This document shows, piece by piece, positions 8,429-14,903 of a stretch of 36,423 nt of DNA. Made by a program: the position numbers and the translations under genes. The stretch covers positions 1-36,423 of the forward strand of contig JANQLS010000089.1 of the NCBI GenBank assembly GCA_028280485.1, given 5' to 3'. Numbering within the stretch: the first letter of the stretch is position 1; each line of letters starts with the position of its first letter. The notes below the pieces were generated by a model that made no database searches, had not been told where the DNA came from, and was given only the letters and a program-made list of their open reading frames with translations. The stretch comes from Planctomycetota bacterium (GTDB taxonomy: Bacteria; Planctomycetota; UBA8108; JACQVS01).

Positions 8429-10255
8429 TCAATCTTTTTCTACTATCGTGGTTGATCGACCACAGTAGAGACAAGAAGTTTCATTCGAACGAGTTTTTCT
8501 CCCGCACCCCCGGCAGTAGAGGCTTTGCTCCCTCTTAAGCTTCATGCGCCAGTTTTCAATATAAGAAGACACCACCAAAACATCTCCCTTATACAGCTTC
8601 AAAAACGCCCAAACCTTGCGCTTCAATTCGGGTGGAAGATCCGGTTTAGAGTGCAGGTTTATGAGGTTTAAAAAACTGGTCACATCATCTGAATATTCTT
8701 TGGTCAGCCATCCGTACTCATCGATCGCTTTTCCGAGGAGATCCAAGCCCTCGTAAATCTTCGCTAAGCCTTTTCGCGCCCGGACTGAATGAGTATTCTT
8801 ACTTATGAACACTTCGAGGGATTCTCGGGCACGGTCTAAGAGTTGTTCTGGTTTGAGTTCATTTTCATTGTCTATTTCGTCGGGTGAACGAGAGTGACGG
8901 TTCCAAATTTCTAATAGAGCTAAGCCCACAATTTCTTCTAAGTGATAGGCATACTTAGGATCACCTTCGCGGTCTTCCAATGCCGGTAAATCATTAAAAA
9001 TAAAGCTCTCTAATTTCGAAAATTCATCCAGTTCGAACAAGCAAGACAATCGGCCAAAGAGCTTGGCCGAGTCATTGGAATCGAACGGGAACACTCGCTC
9101 GAGGTCATCGGGAAATTCTTTTTCATCGACCAGTTGTAGGAGATCGGAGATCGCCCCTTCGATCAGGCCGAGATACCGTTTGGATATCGCTCTTCCAAGG
9201 TAAGCTTGGCGTTTTAATATTTTGATCCGTTGATGGCCTTCAGACTCTAGGGCTTGGGGGACGGGTGGCAGAGAATCTATATAGCTATCGAAAAGCCGGT
9301 GGGCCCGATCCCAATAAGACTTTTGATCGGTCGTTTGACTGAGGATGCCATCGATCGCTAAGCTAAAGCTCAAATCTTCATGCGTGTAGTAAAGTGGAAG
9401 GGTCTCTAAAAGATAGCGGTAGAGTTTTTGGATTCGTTTATCGGTGTCTTCAGCTAAGGCAGAGTCTAAATGAGCCAGAATCTGAGAATGAGCATCCTTG
9501 GTTTTATCTAAGGACAGTGCCATATAGAGATGCCCAACGGGATTGCTCCAAGAGCGTTCGTTGGTTAATTGAAGGGATCGTTGGAGTGCATCCTTTGCCG
9601 ACTTATAATCTTTGAGATCATAGAAGCAAATTCCTAAGCCGAGTAAGCTCACTTCGTCGTCGGGATCTGCCCAGAGGGCTTTCTTAAAATGATTGAGCGC
9701 TTCTTCGAGGTAGTTGGCACGGGCTTGTTCGTTGAGCTCCGTTCCCTCACTTGCGATGAAGCGATCTAAGACGATCCAACCCAATTCTTGGTGAACGGCC
9801 ACCTGCAAGCCATCAGATCCTTGGGGGATGGAGATGAGGAGCTGGTTCAGGGTCTCTTCCCGGTCGGATTCCTCCAGTCGAAGGCCCTGGATGTGACTCA
9901 TAGCAAACTGAGCTTGGAGGGCTACTTGAGAATTTTGAATCCCAGGCAGGTTGAGGATGCGATCAAAATCTTCGTAGGCTGCTTGAAGATGTTGGTTTGA
10001 TCGGGGTACCGAAGAGTCTTGAGCTAAACTGAGATAAAGTTCGGCCCGACGAGTTAGGATTTCGGCCTGTAGTTGGGATTCTCCATCCTTTCTCGCGACC
10101 TCCAATGCTTCGTTAAGCTGTTTAATTGCAACGAGATAGTTCCCTTTTAGCGAGTCTCGCTCGATCGTGGATAAGAGTGGGTGAAGCAAACCGGGATTCT
10201 GGCATGCCGTCAGAGAACAGAGGATAAATGCTGAGAGAATTGATAGATTTCGCAC
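8429..10255 (-). CDS. TPR lipoprotein with C-terminal zinc-ribbon
   Basis: 608 residues. The N-terminus is a lipoprotein signal: basic start, hydrophobic core, and lipobox LTAC with the lipidated Cys at 18. The body is helical with TPR-like pairs, clearest at about 200-270 (ANYLEEALNHFKKALWADPDDEV, then LGICFYDLKDYKSAKDALQRSL) and again near 480-530. The last 30 residues carry C581-x2-C584 and C595-x2-C598, a rubredoxin-like zinc-ribbon of the kind usually found on cytoplasmic proteins. Finding both a lipobox and a zinc-ribbon in one chain is odd. Function is unknown; a scaffold at the membrane is the likely role. It is divergent from the FHA regulator across a 290-bp gap. The ATG at 10255 places the signal peptide correctly. 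Confidence 0.85.
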   Translation of the reverse strand: MRNLSILSAFILCSLTACQNPGLLHPLLSTIERDSLKGNYLVAIKQLNEALEVARKDGESQLQAEILTRRAELYLSLAQDSSVPRSNQHLQAAYEDFDRILNLPGIQNSQVALQAQFAMSHIQGLRLEESDREETLNQLLISIPQGSDGLQVAVHQELGWIVLDRFIASEGTELNEQARANYLEEALNHFKKALWADPDDEVSLLGLGICFYDLKDYKSAKDALQRSLQLTNERSWSNPVGHLYMALSLDKTKDAHSQILAHLDSALAEDTDKRIQKLYRYLLETLPLYYTHEDLSFSLAIDGILSQTTDQKSYWDRAHRLFDSYIDSLPPVPQALESEGHQRIKILKRQAYLGRAISKRYLGLIEGAISDLLQLVDEKEFPDDLERVFPFDSNDSAKLFGRLSCLFELDEFSKLESFIFNDLPALEDREGDPKYAYHLEEIVGLALLEIWNRHSRSPDEIDNENELKPEQLLDRARESLEVFISKNTHSVRARKGLAKIYEGLDLLGKAIDEYGWLTKEYSDDVTSFLNLINLHSKPDLPPELKRKVWAFLKLYKGDVLVVSSYIENWRMKLKREQSLYCRGCGRKTRSNETSCLYCGRSTTIVEKD

Positions 10256-10310
10256 TGTGAGGGGTGTCGAGAACTGATTCTTGGACTAAAATACAAAGTT
10301 GACTTCAAGA

Positions 10311-10391
10311 ACTGCGGAAGGGGCCATCCGGAAGAGGTACAGTACCAGTTCTATAGAAGATCCCGTATGAGTTTTGTCGTTGGTCCGCAGT
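10311..10391. other. 81-nt inverted-repeat segment in the divergent intergenic region
   Basis: ACTGCGGA (10311-10318) and TCCGCAGT (10384-10391) are perfectly complementary and bracket smaller palindromes (GGTACAGTACC, TTCTATAGAA). It lies between the divergent lipoprotein and FHA-regulator genes. It resembles a small hairpin RNA in size, but the SRP apical-loop consensus is absent. Confidence 0.35.
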
Positions 10392-10545
10392 CAGATCCGA
10401 TTCTAAGATCGCTCTGAAATATCAAATAGGTAAGAACGAACTCGATCTGAGGCAAAGATTTGCTTCGAACTAACACTAAACTACATTAAATCCGCGTAAG
10501 CGCAACTTCCACTCTCTTCATTCAGATACAGATTAGTTAAATCTC

Positions 10546-12453
10546 TTGAAACCCTTCTACCTCGAAGTCACCCAGGGTGATACCCCATCCGAAACCCTCC
10601 ATTTTCCCGGGACACCGATTACCATCGGACGGGATAGTTCCATGGACGTCGTGCTCGATGATGCTAAGGTCTCTCGCCAGAGCGCCTTGATCATCGAACG
10701 AGGGGGACAGCACTTCCTTCAGGACTTAGGTGGAAGGAATTTGATCCGTATCGACGAAAAACATGTCGTCAGCCGCCGCCTGATGCACGGCGATGTCATT
10801 CTGATCGGAGATTGCCGGTTGGCCTACCGTCAGGCAGAGCCTGGGCAAGTGACCCCGATGGAAGAATCGAAAGAAGGAGAGATCCTGCTCGATCCTCGAG
10901 GGGCCATCGAAGAATGGGAGCAGGGCGGATCGCCCGGGAAACAACCGACCGGTAAAATCCTAGAAATTCTCCATTCCTACGCTGAGCTTATCCGTCGACT
11001 TCCCGATCGAGAATCTCTGTTTCAATCGGCCTTAGAACCCATTTTTAATCTATTAGATATCAAACGATCCTTCATCGGTCTGTTCGATAAAGACAATCCC
11101 ATCGAGATTGTGGCTGAACTGAATGCCGACAAAAGTCGAAGCGACGGATTCAGCCGGTCGATTGTCGAGCGCGTTCGAAGGGAAGAAGTCGCCATTCTCT
11201 TTGGTGACGAAGCTGAAACACCCTCCAGAAGCGACACTCGAAGCCAGGTGAAGTATCGCATTCGGTCTGCGATGTGTGTCCCCATTTTCGGTCAAGAAGA
11301 GGTGCGGGGAGTCCTCTACCTCGACAACCGTGAAGCCCGTAAGAAGGAAGGGGCAAAGATCGTAGGATTTACCCGCGAAGATCTCCAATTTGCCACCATC
11401 TTGGGGCACCTCATTTCCATGGCCTTCGATAAGGAAGAGTTGTACCGCCGTATCAACGAGGAAAACCTCTCCCTTAAATCGATGCTGAGGAAAAAGCATC
11501 GACTCGTCGGTACGAGTGATTTAGTCAAAGAGATGCGGCGGAAGATTAGCCGGGTAGCGGCCTTCGATACCACCGTATTAATTCTCGGGGAATCGGGTAC
11601 TGGGAAAGAGCTCGTAGCGAGAGCCATTCACGATCGCTCCCAACGAGCTTCAGGACCGTTTGTGGCGGTTAATTGTGCGGCAATTCCAGAGACTTTATTG
11701 GAGAGTGAACTCTTCGGTTACGCTCCTCATTCGGGTATTTCGGGGGCGAATCCTCAGGGTAAAGCCGGAAAGTTTGAGTTGGCGGATAAGGGAACATTAT
11801 TTCTCGATGAAATTGGTGATATGAGTATCCAAACTCAAGCCAAGATTCTTCGCATCCTCGAAGAGAGGGTCGTCGATCGATTGGGGGGGCAAGAGGTGAC
11901 TCCCGTCGATATCCGAGTCGTTGCGGCAACGCATCAAAACTTAGAGGCAAAAGTTTCAGATGGGACTTTTCGTGAAGATCTTTTCTATCGACTGAAGGTC
12001 CTTCGAATCGATGTTCCGGCTCTCAAGGATCGCTCCGAAGACATTTTATCGATTGCTAATTACTTTCTCGAATCGCTGGTCGCCGACACTGGCAAAGAAG
12101 TGAAAATTTCCCCCAAAGCCTGTGAATGTCTTCTGGCTTACAGCTGGCCTGGAAATGTTCGCGAGTTGAGAAATGTCATGGAAGAAGCCCTTTTGATGGG
12201 TAATGGGCGTACGATCTACCCTGAAGATCTTCCCTCCGAGTTGAGCCAACCTGAGAATCAACGCCATTTTGGTCGTCTCGCTGATATCGAAAGAAGCCAT
12301 CTGCAGCGAGTATTAGATGGGGTGAATTGGAATAAGCGTCGAGCTTCAGAAATCTTAGGGATCAATCGTTCAACTCTCTACGACAAGATCAAGCTTTACA
12401 GTTTAGAAAAGCCGGAAGCTCCCGCCGTAAGTGGTTCTCAAGAGAGTCTCTGA
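10546..12453 (+). CDS. FHA-GAF-AAA+ (sigma-54 activator-type)-Fis HTH regulator
   Basis: 635 residues with an NtrC-like output. The FHA domain (about 5-95) has GR at 28-29 and SR at 43-44, so it should bind phospho-Thr peptides. GAF domain about 150-295. AAA+ domain about 320-560: Walker A GESGTGKE (348-355), Walker B GTLFLDEIGD (416-425), FREDLFYRL, and SWPGNVRELRN (533-543). C-terminal Fis-type helix-turn-helix (about 590-620, NKRRASEILGINRSTLYDKI). The sigma-54 contact loop, normally GAFTGA, reads HSGISGA (395-401) inside a longer insertion, so direct sigma-54 activation is doubtful. The start is a TTG at 10546; the FHA fold begins immediately, so a later start is unlikely. Probably a Ser/Thr-kinase- or ligand-responsive transcription regulator; its target is unknown. 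Confidence 0.9.
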   Translation: MKPFYLEVTQGDTPSETLHFPGTPITIGRDSSMDVVLDDAKVSRQSALIIERGGQHFLQDLGGRNLIRIDEKHVVSRRLMHGDVILIGDCRLAYRQAEPGQVTPMEESKEGEILLDPRGAIEEWEQGGSPGKQPTGKILEILHSYAELIRRLPDRESLFQSALEPIFNLLDIKRSFIGLFDKDNPIEIVAELNADKSRSDGFSRSIVERVRREEVAILFGDEAETPSRSDTRSQVKYRIRSAMCVPIFGQEEVRGVLYLDNREARKKEGAKIVGFTREDLQFATILGHLISMAFDKEELYRRINEENLSLKSMLRKKHRLVGTSDLVKEMRRKISRVAAFDTTVLILGESGTGKELVARAIHDRSQRASGPFVAVNCAAIPETLLESELFGYAPHSGISGANPQGKAGKFELADKGTLFLDEIGDMSIQTQAKILRILEERVVDRLGGQEVTPVDIRVVAATHQNLEAKVSDGTFREDLFYRLKVLRIDVPALKDRSEDILSIANYFLESLVADTGKEVKISPKACECLLAYSWPGNVRELRNVMEEALLMGNGRTIYPEDLPSELSQPENQRHFGRLADIERSHLQRVLDGVNWNKRRASEILGINRSTLYDKIKLYSLEKPEAPAVSGSQESL

Positions 12454-12653
12454 GCCCTCTTTCAAATCCCACATCCGACATTCTTCAGAAAAAATCCTTT
12501 ACTTCTGAACGCCTGAGCTTTATCCCACAGTTATCGGAACTGGTTGAATTGGATTCAATCCCGTTCGTTCCGGCTCATGATGAACGGTTGGAAAAGTTCA
12601 GCCGGAAGTACTCAATTGTAAAAGTGAAGAGACCTGAGGGAGACGCTGTGAAC

Positions 12654-12711
12654 GACGCACGGGTCGTGTGTCAGTCCCCAGGAGAGTAGAGGATCTAAAG
12701 GCCTACGGCCT
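12654..12711 (+). promoter_or_regulatory. structured leader of the SIS gene
   Basis: Two hairpins precede the SIS start codon: GACGCAC (12654-12660) with GTGTGTC (12666-12672, one G-U), and AGGCC-TAC-GGCCT (12699-12711), which ends 19 nt before the ATG and next to the AAAGG ribosome binding site. The placement suggests control of translation or mRNA stability, but this is inference. Confidence 0.35.
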
Positions 12712-12730
12712 AAGAAAGGTACGGTAACCG

Positions 12731-13333
12731 ATGTCTTCCAATTTGACTGTGGATGAACTGCACGCTGGTATGGTCGCTCAAGTGCGTCAGACTCAAGAGC
12801 TGATCGAGAAGACCGATTATCAAGCGGTCGGGAAGTTTGTGGAATGCCTCTTCGATGCCTACAAGACAGGGAAGAGAGTTTTCATCTTCGGAAACGGTGG
12901 GTCAGCCGCCTGTGCCAGCCACCTGGCTGAAGACCTTGCTAAAGGGGTGTTAGATAACCTCGATGGTAAAAAACGATTGAAAGTTTTAAGTCTCGCCGAC
13001 TCTACCCCCTTTATCACTGCCTTGGGGAATGACTGTGGCTACGAGACGATCTTTCGCGAACAATTGGTCACATTGGCCGAACCTGGAGACATCGTTTTAG
13101 GAATCAGTGGTTCAGGGAATAGCCCTAATGTACTCCGCGCGATGGAGTGGGCTAAAGAGAACGGCCTCTATGTCTGTTCCATGACTGGATTCAGTGGGGG
13201 AAAAGCGAAAGAGCTTTCCGATCTTTGTATCCACTTCGAAATGCAAGATATGGAAATCAGCGAAAACGCCCATCTCGTCGCCCTTCACTTGATCGTGAGT
13301 GGCTTGAGAGGTGTCCTCCAGCGCGAGGGTTGA
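12731..13333 (+). CDS. SIS-domain phosphosugar isomerase, GmhA/DiaA-like
   Basis: 200 residues, close to the length of GmhA (sedoheptulose-7-phosphate isomerase, the first step of ADP-heptose synthesis for LPS). The SIS phosphosugar site is intact: GNGGSAACASH (54-64), then HLAED, and GISGSGNSPNV (124-134). A C-terminal segment with ENAHLVALH supplies the second His region conserved in GmhA. DiaA and other SIS proteins share this fold, so substrate specificity is not certain and I give no symbol. AAAGGT precedes the ATG at suitable spacing. It is a single-gene unit between the FHA regulator and a strong terminator. No other heptose genes lie nearby. Confidence 0.88.
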   Translation: MSSNLTVDELHAGMVAQVRQTQELIEKTDYQAVGKFVECLFDAYKTGKRVFIFGNGGSAACASHLAEDLAKGVLDNLDGKKRLKVLSLADSTPFITALGNDCGYETIFREQLVTLAEPGDIVLGISGSGNSPNVLRAMEWAKENGLYVCSMTGFSGGKAKELSDLCIHFEMQDMEISENAHLVALHLIVSGLRGVLQREG

Positions 13334-13370
13334 TCTTCAAAAAGATTATTCACTCTAAAATTCGATTCAA

Positions 13371-13401
13371 AAAAAGCACGGCCTCTGGCCGTGCTTTTTT
13401 T
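13371..13401 (+). terminator. rho-independent terminator of the SIS gene
   Basis: Perfect 9-bp GC-rich stem AGCACGGCC (13375-13383) / GGCCGTGCT (13387-13395), TCT loop, A-run before and T-run after. The symmetric flanks would allow bidirectional function. Confidence 0.9.
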
Positions 13402-13454
13402 GTGTGAAGACTTTGCTATTTATACGGTTTAGAGGATCGCATTAATAATCGTCT

Positions 13455-13670
13455 CTTTAGTAGTCGTCTCGCTCCGCGGGGCGGTTTTTGATTCGGTAAA
13501 TCGTCATGAAAATTCAGAATTTGTTTTGTCGGGTATTTTTCTGAAAGCTTAGTTCAATGTGTTCACCAAGAATTGAATACAGATACATAATTTCGTATTT
13601 GGCTATTTGGGAATCAGTTAATTTATTATGTGGCTTTAAATCGCCCCGCGGAGCGAACCGACTACTAAAG
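13455..13670. mobile_element. palindromic MITE-like element, copy A
   Basis: 216 bp with imperfect terminal inverted repeats of about 34 bp; the ends read CTTTAGTAGTCG and CGACTACTAAAG, followed inward by CGCTCCGCGGGGCG. It has no coding capacity. Internal blocks GATTCGGTAAATCGT, TCGGGTATTTT and TGTGTT recur in the same order in copy B at 14686-14903, so the two are diverged copies of one element. It fills most of the gap between the SIS terminator and the DUF1990 gene; the right end is 20 bp before that gene's start. Confidence 0.7.
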
Positions 13671-13690
13671 ACGTTTAAGGAAGGGCCGTT

Positions 13691-14296
13691 TTGTTTTTAT
13701 TTCGTAAGCCAAGTCCAGCTGCTATCCAATCGCTCTTGAAGACTCAGCAAGGCAAAGATTTTTCCTACACTGAATTAGGGGCTACAAAAAAACACGAGTG
13801 CCCACCCGGGTACCGTCCCAATCACCTGAGGCTGAAAATTGGCGAGGGTCGAGAAGCTTATCAAAGAGCAGTTAAAGCTCTTAATGAGCTGGAAAACCTC
13901 AAGCTCAGTTGGTGTCAATTTCATTCTTCTGAAGATCGCCTGGTGGGAGGGGCAACCATCGCCATTTGCGCGCAGCATTTCGGTTTTCATTCGATCAACT
14001 TTAGTCGCATTCTCGAAGTGTATGAAGATGAAGTGAGAGAATCAGACGGAAAGTTAAAGTTGAGGTTTGGATATATCTACGGAACTCTGTCGAGTCATGA
14101 TTTGATCGGGGAAGAGCAATTTTTAGTTGAGTTCAACGAGGAGACTCAAGAAGTCATTTATGACATCTTTTCGTTTTCAAAGTTGCGTACTTTATTTACT
14201 CGGTTAGGGGCCCCGATGGGGCGTTTGTTGCAGCGGCGATTTGTGCGGGAGTCGGGGGAGGTGGTTAAACAGTATATACATTCGCACCACGAATGA
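13691..14296 (+). CDS. DUF1990 family protein
   Basis: 201 residues, matching the DUF1990 (UPF0548) family in length and order of conserved blocks: FSYTELGATKKHECPPGY near the N-terminus, RLKIGEGREAYQRAVKAL (about 46-64), LKLSW, then the hallmark LRFGYIYGTLSSHDLIGEEQFLVEF (about 123-148) and a C-terminal ARxGAPxGRLLQRRF-like block. Family members are small soluble proteins of unknown biochemical role. The start is a TTG at 13691, preceded by AAGGAAGGG at 5 nt; no ATG fits. Its 3' end overlaps the convergent small gene by 32 bp, and it is flanked by the two copies of a palindromic element. Confidence 0.85.
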   Translation: MFLFRKPSPAAIQSLLKTQQGKDFSYTELGATKKHECPPGYRPNHLRLKIGEGREAYQRAVKALNELENLKLSWCQFHSSEDRLVGGATIAICAQHFGFHSINFSRILEVYEDEVRESDGKLKLRFGYIYGTLSSHDLIGEEQFLVEFNEETQEVIYDIFSFSKLRTLFTRLGAPMGRLLQRRFVRESGEVVKQYIHSHHE

Positions 14297-14549
14297 AGGG
14301 TTTAAGGTCTGATAGCCCAATAAAATAGAATGCAAATTCTTGAGGGGAGAATTTCTTTAGTCGCTTCACCATTAATTCACCGAAGAAAAAGTTATTCAAC
14401 ATCTTAATTAATTCATCCTTTGAGGAACTTTTGATTTTTTGGATGGTCGCGTACTTAAAAAACTGAGGAAGAGCGTACTCCGCATTTGCCTCTTGGAGCG
14501 TATCGTAAAAAATCGAGCCAAAGTTTTCATCCTCATGATTTTGGTTCAT
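14265..14549 (-). CDS. small hypothetical protein, convergent with the DUF1990 gene
   Basis: 94 residues, unrecognised. It is soluble and acidic at the N-terminus (MNQNHEDENFGSIFYDTLQEANAEYALPQF), with a Lys-rich helical middle and a hydrophobic-aromatic patch (FAFYFIGLSDLKPF). A good ribosome binding site, GAGGTGG, lies 9 nt before the ATG, which is why I accept it. It overlaps the end of the DUF1990 gene by 32 bp in antisense, so the two transcripts are complementary at their 3' ends. The Phe-rich, AT-leaning composition differs from its larger neighbours. Confidence 0.65.
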   Translation of the reverse strand: MNQNHEDENFGSIFYDTLQEANAEYALPQFFKYATIQKIKSSSKDELIKMLNNFFFGELMVKRLKKFSPQEFAFYFIGLSDLKPFIRGANVYTV

Positions 14550-14685
14550 TTGAATTACCCACCTCTAATAAAGTTTCACTCAGTTAAGAATCGTCTCAAT
14601 CAATCTTCTACTAATGTCTGAGGCGGGGGTTCTTATTTCAATAAAATACGTTTCAAATTAAATATTCGTTTTGAAATCATAGCTA

Positions 14686-14903
14686 TAGTAGTCGTCTCGC
14701 TCCGCGAGGCGATTTACAGATTCGGTAAATCGTTTCGAAAATACAAAATTAGTTTAATCGGGTATTTTGCCGAGATTTTCGATCTTTAATAATTGTGTTG
14801 AACAAAAATTGCAAACAAAGACAAAACCTCGTATCAAGTTCTTTTGGAATCCATCATTTCATTCTGGTGCAATAAATCGCCTCGCGGAGCGAGACGACTA
14901 CTA
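14686..14903. mobile_element. palindromic MITE-like element, copy B
   Basis: 218 bp with perfect 31-bp terminal inverted repeats (14686-14716 and 14873-14903), opening TAGTAGTCGTCTCGCTCCGC. Internal blocks are shared with copy A. It is non-coding. The right-hand repeat contains the TAG stop codon (14901-14903) of the HEAT-like gene on the minus strand, so the element is inserted into or forms the end of that gene. Confidence 0.8.

Noticed and set aside
10311..10391. Bacterial SRP (4.5S/ffs) RNA
   Set aside because: The TCC-GGAA-GGA apical hairpin and AGCAG loop are absent, although the length and closing stem are suggestive.
11053..11499. 148-codon antisense frame in the FHA regulator gene
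   Set aside because: Complement of the GAF coding region; no family features, shadow of a strongly coding strand.
12549..12689. 46-residue plus-strand frame starting TTG GAT TCA upstream of the SIS gene
   Set aside because: Composition is protein-like (PAHDERLEKFSRKYSIVKVKR), but there is no ribosome binding site or recognisable family, and it overlaps the leader hairpins. Kept here as a possible remnant.
13557..13739. 60-codon frame inside palindromic copy A
   Set aside because: It crosses the element end into the DUF1990 gene in another frame; no start signal.
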